From: Exiguobacterium sp. TNDT2 | GTDB taxonomy: Bacteria > Bacillota > Bacilli > Exiguobacteriales > Exiguobacteriaceae | DNA length: 33,891 bases | NCBI RefSeq assembly: GCF_003331145.1 | Contig: NZ_QLVE01000017.1 | Coordinates: 1 to 33,891, forward strand | Reading direction: 5' to 3' | Shown here: positions 8,309 through 15,900 of the stretch, one piece after another | How positions within the stretch are numbered: position 1 is the first letter of the stretch | How the letters are laid out: each line of letters starts with the position of its first letter | Translations under genes and position numbers: made by a program | Notes under the pieces: generated by a model | Seen by the model: only the letters and a program-made list of their open reading frames with translations | Database searches by the model: none | What the model was told of the DNA's origin: nothing

Positions 8309-10651
8309 TCACATGATTAACCCTTGCATCTCAGAATCTTGTGATAGATTTAATCCATATTGTTCATCGTATGCGGTTGGTTGCAGCACGAGCAATCGAC
8401 CATCTAGCAAAGAAACAATCCCCCCACTTTGTTCAAGCATCCTTCTTTCCTGATCATAAATGCTGATCGTATATTGTTGAGACTCTTTTAACCACTTTCG
8501 GGCATCCTCCCAATTGACGTCACCATTCAGCAGTGCAATCAATTCTTTTCCTTTGTCGCCATAGGGCACCAGCACATCATCAGTCAACTGTTCAATGACG
8601 TGAAAGTTGTCAGCAACCGTTCGATGTCGTGCTACTAGTAACAGCGGGGTATCACTAATGCGATGCCGATTTTTCGTCCCTTCAAACAACATCGGGGCCA
8701 ATGTTTCAGTCGAACCTTTTACCGGGTAATCCAAATCCACTTCTCTGAGTTGATAAAACTCTTGGAAGTATCGCCGCATCGCAAGCGGGGATAATAACTC
8801 TCCACCGTAAGCGGTTGAATCTCGCTCTAAATCGACAACCAGTCGTTTCACGATTTCTTGTCCTTTTGCGATGTCGGTTAATTTAGAGACGCTTTCTTCA
8901 ACGTGATCAATCAAGTAGACTGTTCGTCTTTCTACTTCACCATGTCGATTACAACGCCCCGCTGCCTGCGCAATTGAGTCGAGTCCTGCGAACGAGCGAA
9001 TGACACATTGAAAGCTAACATCGACTCCCGCTTCTATCAGCTGGGTGCTAATACAAATCACCCGCTTCCCGGTATCGAGTCGCTTATTGATTTTTTCCAA
9101 TATGCACTTTCGATGAGCAGCGCACATCGATGTACTCAAGTGATACACTTCATCTTCAGAAAACGACGATTTCAATGATTCATATAACTTACGGACGACC
9201 GTTTTTGTATTTAAAATGATCAGAACACTTTGATTAGTGTTGGCCTTGTCTTGCACGAATAAGCCGAGTCGATCCGTATCAAAACCGTCAGATAGAACTT
9301 CAATCTCTGTTCGTTTGAACGCTTCAACCACAACCGGCAAATCTTGAATCATTTCTCCGTCACTTGTTAACCGATGTTTTACAAAATCAAGTGCGGGTTG
9401 CGTTGCCGTACATAAAATTACGCTCGAACTTAGTCCGTTTTTTAAGAAGTTTAACGATTCATTGAATAGCGATACGCATTTGGTCGGAACTTTTTGTACT
9501 TCATCAAAAATCACGATGGCTTCACTTAAATGATGAAGACGACGCGTGTTCCGATTTCCTTTCGCGTAAAACGTGTTTAAATATTGAACCATCGTCGTAA
9601 AGATAATCGGGGCGTCCCAGTTATCTTTTGCTAGATTCAATTTCGACTGTAAATTCATCTCATCTTCAGAAGCGTCATCTAACTGCACGACGTTTGAATG
9701 GTGTTCAACGATTTCGTTCGTTTTTAAAACTGCTCGCGCGACCTGGGCGTTCTGCTCAATAATCGTAGTGAAAGGAACAACGTAAATAATTCGTCGTTTT
9801 TGGTAATGGATAGCGTGGTGAAGGGCGTAACGGAGACTCGCTAACGTCTTCCCACCTCCCGTCGGAATCGAAAGTGTATAAATTCCACTGGGTTGTTTAG
9901 CGTGATGCATCGCTTGCTCGGACATCTTCTGTCGCAACGCGTTAATGGGGGAAACAATTGATGAGGTGCTCAATCGCGTTATATGTTGTTCTAAGCGCCC
10001 TTTATAGACAGTGAGGTAATCTATTAAACCGGAATCAATTTTATTTTCCTCAAACTGTCTCGTATTCGTTCGATCTGCATCAATCAAAATACTAAAGATT
10101 AACTTGGTGAGAAATGATGAATTCGGTACTGTAGCACCGATTCGTTTCAAATAGCTCCATAACTGTCGATGGGCAACTTCGACGTAATCATTAAAATCGA
10201 CTTCTGAAATGACTTCGTCAAAAAATCGCTGTTTACAAACCTCATATTCTTCGAGTGTTTTCACTTCTACTCGTTGAAGAAAAGGTGAGTCTTCACCTTG
10301 GACATAATCATGGAGATTTCCATGATGAGAGATGATTGCATTACTTACAATCTCAGCTAATAATTGCTTCGAAGATTTCCCTTTTAACGTATCGAATAAT
10401 AAGCGTCCACCCGCAGTAGCATGGTCTACTTCTCCCCGTTTCACTTTCTCACCCGACACAGCTCGGCGTATGTAATGTTGAAATGCATCACTGTATTTCC
10501 CCATGTCGTGAAGCAAAGCGGCAAGACCGCAGACATTGCTAAGTCCAAGTGGTCGTCCCCAGTCTTCTGCCAGTATTTTGGCATCTACTAAATGTTGACG
10601 AACAGATTGAATTACCTGATCATCTGAACGGACATGTGCAATAAACTCCAC
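8309..10651 (-). CDS. cas3: CRISPR helicase-nuclease Cas3 with N-terminal HD domain
   Basis: Cas3 is recruited by Cascade to unwind and degrade target DNA. Using the GTG at 10651, it is 780 aa. HD nuclease ligands are visible as H48-D49 (LLHDMGK), H77 (DHATAG), H109-H110 (SHHGN) and D192 (DADRT). The helicase follows, with Walker A PTGGGKT near residue 268, DEVQ at 383-386, the TAT motif in LCTATQ, and STQLIEAGVDVSF. An upstream in-frame GTG at 10687 is open but has its AAGGTG 14 nt away. The GTG at 10651 has AAGGAG at 7 nt, which decides the start. It is the first gene of the cas operon. Confidence 0.95.
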   Translation of the reverse strand: MEFIAHVRSDDQVIQSVRQHLVDAKILAEDWGRPLGLSNVCGLAALLHDMGKYSDAFQHYIRRAVSGEKVKRGEVDHATAGGRLLFDTLKGKSSKQLLAEIVSNAIISHHGNLHDYVQGEDSPFLQRVEVKTLEEYEVCKQRFFDEVISEVDFNDYVEVAHRQLWSYLKRIGATVPNSSFLTKLIFSILIDADRTNTRQFEENKIDSGLIDYLTVYKGRLEQHITRLSTSSIVSPINALRQKMSEQAMHHAKQPSGIYTLSIPTGGGKTLASLRYALHHAIHYQKRRIIYVVPFTTIIEQNAQVARAVLKTNEIVEHHSNVVQLDDASEDEMNLQSKLNLAKDNWDAPIIFTTMVQYLNTFYAKGNRNTRRLHHLSEAIVIFDEVQKVPTKCVSLFNESLNFLKNGLSSSVILCTATQPALDFVKHRLTSDGEMIQDLPVVVEAFKRTEIEVLSDGFDTDRLGLFVQDKANTNQSVLIILNTKTVVRKLYESLKSSFSEDEVYHLSTSMCAAHRKCILEKINKRLDTGKRVICISTQLIEAGVDVSFQCVIRSFAGLDSIAQAAGRCNRHGEVERRTVYLIDHVEESVSKLTDIAKGQEIVKRLVVDLERDSTAYGGELLSPLAMRRYFQEFYQLREVDLDYPVKGSTETLAPMLFEGTKNRHRISDTPLLLVARHRTVADNFHVIEQLTDDVLVPYGDKGKELIALLNGDVNWEDARKWLKESQQYTISIYDQERRMLEQSGGIVSLLDGRLLVLQPTAYDEQYGLNLSQDSEMQGLIM

Positions 10652-10762
10652 ATAATCACTCCTTTCATAGCCCTGAATATTTTCCACATGTTAGGTGTTA
10701 TCACCTTCAATATTATTACATTATCTTACTTTAAGTGATTAATTTTTCTTATCAGGTTAAAC
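10652..10762 (-). promoter_or_regulatory. cas operon upstream region with an inverted repeat
   Basis: This AT-rich gap between the pRiA4b-like gene's terminator and cas3 must hold the cas promoter. Minus-strand -10-like boxes GATAAT and TAATAT occur in it, but none has a good -35 box. A 14-bp inverted repeat with arms AGGTG and CACCT and a 4-nt centre lies at 10693-10706 and could be an operator. The 7-mer ACATGTT at 10686-10692 also occurs in the pseudo-crRNA segment at 2842-2848. Confidence 0.45.
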
Positions 10763-10787
10763 AAAAAAAGCGACTTTCGCCGCTTTT
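10763..10787 (-). terminator. Rho-independent terminator of the pRiA4b ORF-3-like gene
   Basis: On the minus strand AAAAGCG and CGCTTTT form a hairpin followed by a run of Ts, 2-3 nt after the stop codon at 10790. It separates this gene from the cas operon. Confidence 0.8.
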
Positions 10788-10789
10788 AC

Positions 10790-11434
10790 TTATTTCATTC
10801 GCTTCACTGTCACATACTCTTGTAACAGGAAATTGATTTTATTGACTTGATACGGTTTTACATCCTTTGACGCTTCCACATACTCCTTGTGTTGCGGATG
10901 AGCCGGGTCGTTCAAGATGTCTTGAATCATCTGATTCCCAGCCATTCCTCCGACATCTTCAAACGGCGTCTCCCCTTCCCACTCTGTGACCATTGGATAT
11001 GGATACGGGTAGTTGTCAACGACTTGTTCGAGCGTTAGTTGATGTTGCCACTCCTCGCCATAGTCGTACGTATAGTAGAGTGTTTGATGAGACTCGATAA
11101 CATTCGGAAGCTTCACGTTTTTCATATCCCGAACCGTCACTTGTTTGAAGCGTTCTAATAGGCCCTTTTCAAAATCACTCAGTTTTGACTTTTCCTTTAA
11201 ATGTGCGAGGCGACTTTTGTGTTCATACACTTCCTCAGGGTTTAACACGAACCGGAACGTCGGCTTTCGTAAATCATCTTCAAACTTCGCCAAGTGGGAG
11301 TCGTCCCACCACATCACGATTTGAATGGCATCATGAAGTCGTTTGAAGTTCGTCTCGGCCGGGATGATAAAGCGGCGCCATACGGGGGTCGGGCTGTCCA
11401 ATAGTTTTATTTGAAATTGATATGCTTTAAACAT
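10790..11434 (-). CDS. Plasmid pRiA4b ORF-3 family protein
   Basis: This 214-aa protein belongs to the pRiA4b ORF-3-like family, whose biochemical role is not established. The N-terminal strand-rich part (FQIKLLDSPTPVWRRFIIP, then FKRLHDAIQIVMWWDDSHL) and the later YTYDYGEEWQHQLTLE segment are the family hallmarks. A C-terminal part with EDVGGMAGNQ is also typical. The ATG follows AGGAGG with a spacing of about 10 nt. It has its own terminator and is not part of the cas operon. A 22-codon open stretch (MNKEWANRL start) ends just before its ribosome site, but there is no evidence that it is a gene. Confidence 0.85.
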   Translation of the reverse strand: MFKAYQFQIKLLDSPTPVWRRFIIPAETNFKRLHDAIQIVMWWDDSHLAKFEDDLRKPTFRFVLNPEEVYEHKSRLAHLKEKSKLSDFEKGLLERFKQVTVRDMKNVKLPNVIESHQTLYYTYDYGEEWQHQLTLEQVVDNYPYPYPMVTEWEGETPFEDVGGMAGNQMIQDILNDPAHPQHKEYVEASKDVKPYQVNKINFLLQEYVTVKRMK

Positions 11435-11619
11435 AGATTATGATCCTCCTAGTTTCGTTTTGGCCGTTTCACTTGAACGTGACAAGCCGACAACCGATTC
11501 GCCCATTCTTTGTTCATGTAAATTGGATTTTATTCCCTCTTCCTGAAAATGAAGCAACCAATCTGATTATTATATGGTATTATTTGTATAGTTTGTTGAA
11601 TCGAATCGGAGGCCTCTTG

Positions 11620-12237
11620 ATGAAAAACATACTTGTCTGCTGTATCACCTGTCTCATGATTATAACTTCGTCCTTCACCTTTACAATATCAGTTGAAGCC
11701 GCAACAAAGAAAGAGAATCGTGCTATTATGGGAACGTCGGCATTAAAACCGCAACAAATGGCAGATTACGTGAAAACGAAAAACCCTAAGAATGTGCGTC
11801 TTCATGGCACGACGGTTGAAGAACTCGCCAAACTGTTCATCATTCTAGGTGCCAAAGAAGGCGTCCGCGGAGACGTCGCGTTTGCACAAGCTTTGAAAGA
11901 AACTGGCTACTTTCGCTACGGCGGAGACGTGCTTCCGAAGCAGCATAACTATTCAGGGATCGGCACGACCGGTAAAGGTGTCAAAGGTCATTTCTTCCGT
12001 TCCCCGCATCAAGGAGTGCTGGCTCAGATTCAACACCTGAAAGCCTATGCCTCAAAAGATAACTTAAATTCGACGCGCGTCGACCCGCGTTTTCATTACG
12101 TAAAACGGGGATCGGCGACGACATGGCCTGCCCTTCATCGCAAGTGGGCGATGCAACCTTCAGGCAATTACGGCAACGAGATTCTCTTTATTTATAAAGA
12201 GATGGGACAGACAAAACTTCGCGTCGCCAAAAAATGA
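11620..12237 (+). CDS. Secreted glucosaminidase-domain protein (peptidoglycan hydrolase)
   Basis: The 205-aa protein starts with a signal peptide (K3, then a hydrophobic core to about residue 24, and VEAA before the mature part). The glucosaminidase (PF01832-type) core is seen in FAQALKETGYF, with the likely catalytic glutamate at E94, then NYSGIGT and SPHQGVLAQIQHLKAY. It probably cleaves the glycan strands of the cell wall. The reading frame is open upstream to 11440, but the ATG at 11620 follows CGGAGG at 7-8 nt and begins the signal peptide, so I use it. The gene is divergent from the pRiA4b-like gene. Confidence 0.85.
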   Translation: MKNILVCCITCLMIITSSFTFTISVEAATKKENRAIMGTSALKPQQMADYVKTKNPKNVRLHGTTVEELAKLFIILGAKEGVRGDVAFAQALKETGYFRYGGDVLPKQHNYSGIGTTGKGVKGHFFRSPHQGVLAQIQHLKAYASKDNLNSTRVDPRFHYVKRGSATTWPALHRKWAMQPSGNYGNEILFIYKEMGQTKLRVAKK

Positions 12238-12270
12238 ACGAACTATAATGACTTACAGGGGTGAAAGATA

Positions 12271-12348
12271 GTGACTTGCCATCAAGTACGGATGTATAGC
12301 GGGCTCGCGCTTCTCGTTGCGGGCATCGCTTTACTCCTTAAACGCTAA
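12271..12348 (+). CDS. Putative 25-aa single-pass membrane peptide
   Basis: A GTG-initiated 25-codon frame encodes a short polar start, then a hydrophobic stretch (SGLALLVAGIALLL) and a KR end, as in small single-pass membrane proteins. AGGGGTG lies 7-9 nt upstream of the GTG. The frame ends inside the base of the terminator at 12347. It follows the glucosaminidase gene by 33 nt and may share its transcript. With so few codons, chance cannot be excluded. Confidence 0.4.
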   Translation: MTCHQVRMYSGLALLVAGIALLLKR

Positions 12349-12382
12349 TAAGCATCCGAGCAAATGCTCGGATGCTTATTTT
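12347..12382 (+). terminator. Rho-independent terminator
   Basis: Perfect 15-bp arms (AATAAGCATCCGAGC and its complement) around an AAAT loop are followed by Ts. Similar flanks (AATAAGCATC / GATGCTTATT) occur in the terminator at 17489. It can act in both directions. Confidence 0.9.
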
Positions 12383-12386
12383 AGTC

Positions 12387-12659
12387 TCACTTGATGAAAA
12401 AACATGCTTCAAAACAAATCCGGCCTTCTCCTGAAGCATACGCTGTCAACGTGCCGTCGTGTAAAATCATGATTTGACGGGCGATCGACAGCCCGAGCCC
12501 GTCCCCTGGTGTCTCGCCACGTGATGCGTCCACCCGATACGTCCGGTCAAACAAATGGTCAATCGATGCAATCGTCTGGGGTGTTGTCTCATTACACAGT
12601 TGCCACAAGACATGCTCGTCTCGGTCAAACCTAGCGTAACATCTTTTTTCTGATTCTGT
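12387..12659 (-). pseudogene. Remnant of a sensor histidine kinase (ATPase domain end only)
   Basis: Only the last 70-odd residues of a two-component sensor kinase remain: LWQLCNE, then HLFDRTYRVDASRGE, the G-box GDGLGLSIARQIM and a final stretch LHDGTLTAYASGEG. The frame is closed by a stop at 12660-12662, and no HAMP, dimerisation or H-box sequence is found upstream before the DedA promoter region. A full kinase would be about 300-450 aa. A TTG-initiated 73-aa product is possible but has no strong ribosome site. I read it as a decayed gene whose partner response regulator is gone from this window. Confidence 0.8.
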
Positions 12660-12720
12660 TCAGTCAACCTGTCTATTGATAATGAGTATAGCGCGGGGAT
12701 GACAACGATTTCTGTTGGAC

Positions 12721-12776
12721 TTCTTAAGATTTCTTAAGATGACGCTAAACACTCCTTACATTTGTCGGGGGATACT
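12721..12776 (+). promoter_or_regulatory. Tandem 10-bp repeat upstream of the DedA-like gene
   Basis: TTCTTAAGAT occurs twice in exact tandem at 12721-12730 and 12731-12740. One helical turn of spacing is typical of binding sites of OmpR-type response regulators. A possible -10 box GATACT follows at 12771-12776, and the ribosome site TAAGGAGTG lies before the ATG at 12802. Confidence 0.55.
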
Positions 12777-12801
12777 AGACAAAGGTAAGGAGTGAACGAA
12801 T

Positions 12802-13266
12802 ATGGAATTATTGACGCAATACGTGATGCTCGCCGTCGGCATCATGTTTACCCCACTATCAGACGACGTATTAATGATTACCCATCTGACTGTCGCACCT
12901 TCTGGTTGGGCGCTCTTCTTCACGACGTGGGTCGTCTTCACGCTCGCGTTCAGCTGGTTTTATCTTGTCGGTCGCGGCCTGCATCACGTGATTCCGTCTT
13001 CTACGCGTGATTCCCGTTATTTGAATCGGGCGCAGTCACTCTATGAGAAATATGGGTCACGGATTGTCCTCATCTCTTATTTCATTCCCGGCTTGCGCCA
13101 TCCCCTCCATTACGTGGCCGGTTTCACATCGCTCAAGTTTCGGACGTATGCGCTCTATAACGCCATCTCGGCTTTTCTTTACACCGGGGCCTGGTTCATC
13201 GTGATTCGCTTGGCCGGACAGATACCAGCATTTCAACAGTTCCAAGATTGGGTGCTCGCTTTATGA
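12802..13266 (+). CDS. DedA/VTT-family membrane protein
   Basis: This 154-aa polytopic protein carries the C-terminal DedA (SNARE-associated, VTT) signature: YGSRIVLISYFIPGLRHPL with the arginine after PG, then YVAGFTSLKFRTY, and a terminal hydrophobic segment with GAWF. The N-terminal half has the expected membrane hairpin and PLSDDVLM. DedA proteins are about 200 aa on average, so this one is short. Some members flip undecaprenyl phosphate or lipids; the substrate here is unknown. The tandem repeat upstream and the nearby kinase remnant suggest past two-component control. It converges on the ABC permease gene, with stops 1 nt apart. Confidence 0.8.
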   Translation: MELLTQYVMLAVGIMFTPLSDDVLMITHLTVAPSGWALFFTTWVVFTLAFSWFYLVGRGLHHVIPSSTRDSRYLNRAQSLYEKYGSRIVLISYFIPGLRHPLHYVAGFTSLKFRTYALYNAISAFLYTGAWFIVIRLAGQIPAFQQFQDWVLAL

Positions 13267-13267
13267 C

Positions 13268-14281
13268 TCAATGCCCCCGATACTTCCCGAGCGCTCGCAT
13301 GTTGAGCAAGTAGAGAACACCGGCGTAAACGACCAAACCGAGCACGTAGCCCCAAATGCCGGCGAACCCGCTACCGTACACCATCACTTCTTTGATCGCG
13401 GTCGCCCCGTAAAAGATCGGCATGATGTAGCTCAAGTTGCCGAGCCCATACGGAATCAAGTCGAGCGGGATTAACCCTGAGAAAAACACTTGCGGGATGA
13501 TCGTGAACGGGATCATTTGGACGACTTGAAGCTCTGAACGAGCGAACACCGAGATCGTCGCGCCGAACAAGACGGCCGTCCCCGCCATTAAAATCATCAC
13601 GAGAAATACCCAGCCGATATTACCGAGCGAGGTCAGACCGAGCACGTAAATCGTATACAGAACGATAAAGACGGACTGAATGACCGCAAACACGCCGTAG
13701 CCGAGCGTATACCCTAAAATGACCTGTCCGCGTTTGATCGGTGTCATCAGGAGCCGTTCGAGCGTTCCGCCGCTCCGCTCTTTGACGAGCGCCATCGCCG
13801 ACAGGATGAACACGAAGAAGAACGAGAACAGCGACAAGAACACATAGCCGAACGAGTCGAACGTCGATTGGCCTTCTTCCCCGTATACATAGTTCATCTC
13901 GATATCAGCCGCCGGATTCAACGCCGACAGCGCCGCTTGAATCTCCCGTACCGCTTTTGAAGATTTCGTCGACGGTTCCCGGAGTGTGATGGTCGTCCCT
14001 TCCTGCGTCGCTTCAAAGATTGCATCGACGTCCTTATTGTCTTCCAAGTATCCGAACGGGTCGTCGACCGTGTCCAACCGGACGTCGAGCGTCTCGGCTT
14101 CGAACGCCTCGACGAGTTGCGTTGGCGCATTCTCATCGAGCACGACGACCGGCACATAATCCGAGTCACCGAGGAGAAAGTAAACGAGTGTCAAAATGAG
14201 GAGCGGTGCGATCAAAATCAAGGCGACACTCCGTTTATCGTTGAGCGTCTGAAAGATGACGCGCTTCGCCAAGTTACGCAT
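13268..14281 (-). CDS. ABC-2 type transporter permease
   Basis: The 337-aa protein has one N-terminal membrane segment (ALILIAPLLILTLVYFLL), an extracytoplasmic region of about 120 residues, then five membrane helices. Between these lies the family segment MALVKERSGGTLERLLMTPI. This is the architecture of ABC-2 drug or polymer exporters. The start at 14281 is preferred because GGAGGG lies 7 nt upstream of this ATG; the frame remains open to a GTG at 14299 without a good site. It overlaps the ATPase gene by 8 bp, so the two are co-translated. The substrate is unknown. Confidence 0.88.
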   Translation of the reverse strand: MRNLAKRVIFQTLNDKRSVALILIAPLLILTLVYFLLGDSDYVPVVVLDENAPTQLVEAFEAETLDVRLDTVDDPFGYLEDNKDVDAIFEATQEGTTITLREPSTKSSKAVREIQAALSALNPAADIEMNYVYGEEGQSTFDSFGYVFLSLFSFFFVFILSAMALVKERSGGTLERLLMTPIKRGQVILGYTLGYGVFAVIQSVFIVLYTIYVLGLTSLGNIGWVFLVMILMAGTAVLFGATISVFARSELQVVQMIPFTIIPQVFFSGLIPLDLIPYGLGNLSYIMPIFYGATAIKEVMVYGSGFAGIWGYVLGLVVYAGVLYLLNMRALGKYRGH

Positions 14282-15002
14282 GATCCGTCCCTCCTTCACG
14301 ACCAGCGATGAGGAACAGTTCCTCGACGCGACCGTTCTCTGTTTGGTCTAACAGATGCGGCACAGTGTCGTAAGCGATCAAGCGTCCGTTATAGATGAGC
14401 GCGGCCCGATCACACTCGAGCACCTCATCCATGACGTGCGTCGAGACGATGATGGTCGTCCCATTCGCCCGAATCCCTTGAAACTGATCCCAAATCTGTC
14501 GGCGTAAAATCGGGTCAATCCCGACCGTCGGCTCGTCTAAAAACAAGACGTCCGGCTGATGCAGGATGGCGATCGCGAGCGACAGCCGTTTTTTCATCCC
14601 GCCCGAGAAATTTCGGACGAGTTTTTTGCGGTCGGCCGTCAAATCGACGAGCGTGAGCACTTCCGTGATGCGTTGCTGCAATGTCGTCTTGCCGAGCTTA
14701 TAAATCGAGCCAAAAAACTCCAAGTTCGCCTCGGCCGATAAGTCATCGTACAGCCCGTCGTTTTGCGGCATGAAGCCGATGTTGTGGAGCATGTGCATGT
14801 TCGGCATGACCGTCTCCCCGATTCGAACCGAACCTTTATCTGCGGCTAAAGCGCCGATCATCAGCCGGATGAGCGTCGTCTTCCCCGAACCGGACGGGCC
14901 GAGCAGGCAACAGATGTCCCCTGAGTTGATGGTAAAGCCGACGTGGTCGATGGCCAATTGGTCACCGAACGATTTACTGATGTCGTTCAGTTGAATGTCC
15001 AT
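14274..15002 (-). CDS. ABC transporter ATP-binding protein
   Basis: This 242-aa ATPase shows Walker A LLGPSGSGKTT, Q-loop GFMPQNDGLYDDLS, signature NFSGGMKKRLS, Walker B VLFLDEPTVGIDP and the switch histidine in STHVMDE. This subfamily powers ABC-2 exporters. The ATG at 15002 has AAGGAG about 8 nt upstream; the frame remains open to 15053 but MDIQLNDISKSF is the normal family start. Together with the overlapping permease it forms an exporter, divergent from a TetR gene that probably controls it. Confidence 0.92.
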   Translation of the reverse strand: MDIQLNDISKSFGDQLAIDHVGFTINSGDICCLLGPSGSGKTTLIRLMIGALAADKGSVRIGETVMPNMHMLHNIGFMPQNDGLYDDLSAEANLEFFGSIYKLGKTTLQQRITEVLTLVDLTADRKKLVRNFSGGMKKRLSLAIAILHQPDVLFLDEPTVGIDPILRRQIWDQFQGIRANGTTIIVSTHVMDEVLECDRAALIYNGRLIAYDTVPHLLDQTENGRVEELFLIAGREGGTDHA

Positions 15003-15072
15003 AGCGATTCTCCTTTTCGATACCCGATTCATGTACACTTGACTAATAGACACCGTGTTGGTTTATAGGTTC

Positions 15073-15101
15073 AGTATAGGCCTCAGTCGACAGCCCAACA
15101 A
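15073..15101 (-). promoter_or_regulatory. Promoter of the ABC exporter operon, with operator-like motifs
   Basis: On the minus strand TTGTTG (15096-15101) and TATACT (15073-15078) are separated by 17 bp. The -35 box overlaps CCAACA, the complement of TGTTGG, which recurs at 15056-15061 and 15151-15156. A related pair, CACCGTGTTGGTT (15051-15063) and CAGCGTGTCGGTT (15116-15128), may be the TetR operator. Confidence 0.55.
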
Positions 15102-15174
15102 TCGGCAAAATCGGCCAGCGTGTCGGTTATCAGACAGTTTCCAATCATGTGTTGGATAAAGGAGAAGATTTCAG

Positions 15175-15777
15175 ATGGGACATGTTGATTTGCGCATCAT
15201 ACGAACGAAACAATTGATCAAGACGGCTTTTTTAGACTTGATTGACGAGCATGGATTCGAGTCCGTCACGGTGAAAGCCATCACCGAACGGGCCGGCATC
15301 AATCGCGGGACGTTTTATAGTCATTATGTGGATAAATTCGACTTGATGGAGAAGTTAATTGAAGTGATTTTTCACGAGGCCGAACGCAAACTGGTCAAAC
15401 AGATTCCGCGCGTCTTCGGTGACCAGCGCGGACCGGCCGCTCATGAGCTGCTCGTCCCGTTCATCCGTTTCATCGAAGACAATAAGATTTTGATGAAACC
15501 GCTCCTTGGACCGAACGGCGACCCTCAGTTTCAAGCCCGGCTCCGGTCGTACATGCATGCGGCGCTGTTCCATCGTTCCCCGACGGTCTTATTCGACGCG
15601 ACGAAAGCGCTCGTGCCGGCCGATTATTTAGTGTCTTACATCTCATCGGCCCATATGGGTGTCATTTACGAATGGCTCTATAGCGACCGTCCCGACACGG
15701 CCGAGGACATTGCCCGCATCATCTATACGATCACGTTCGAAGGGCCGCTCGTCGCGGGTGGTCTCCGTGCACATTGA
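15175..15777 (+). CDS. TetR/AcrR family transcriptional regulator
   Basis: The 200-aa protein has a typical TetR N-terminal helix-turn-helix: LIKTAFLDLIDEHGFESVTV, then ITERAGINRGTFYSHYVDKF. The C-terminal ligand domain is unspecific, with a final LLxxGLRAH-like end. AAGGAG lies about 10 nt before the ATG. It is divergent from the ABC exporter, the usual arrangement for a TetR repressor of an efflux system. The inducer is not known. Confidence 0.88.
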   Translation: MGHVDLRIIRTKQLIKTAFLDLIDEHGFESVTVKAITERAGINRGTFYSHYVDKFDLMEKLIEVIFHEAERKLVKQIPRVFGDQRGPAAHELLVPFIRFIEDNKILMKPLLGPNGDPQFQARLRSYMHAALFHRSPTVLFDATKALVPADYLVSYISSAHMGVIYEWLYSDRPDTAEDIARIIYTITFEGPLVAGGLRAH

Positions 15778-15900
15778 AACTTTTACCGTTCCCTCCTGTA
15801 CGTTAATATTTGGATAAAATACTTCTCAAATGGGTATGTATACGGAGAAGAATGTCTTTGGTTCATAAAAATTAACTGGCGAAAGAAGGGCGGCTCGTCT

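Noticed and set aside
11440-11619. N-terminal extension of the glucosaminidase frame
   Set aside because: The ATG at 11620 has a strong ribosome site and starts a signal peptide; the extension covers the divergent promoter region.
12467-12667. A second minus-strand frame over the kinase remnant
   Set aside because: It has no family similarity, while the other frame matches the kinase ATPase end.
15801-15837. A SigB-type promoter for crtP based on GGGTAT at 15832-15837
   Set aside because: No GTTTAA-like -35 box lies at the required distance, so I could not support it.
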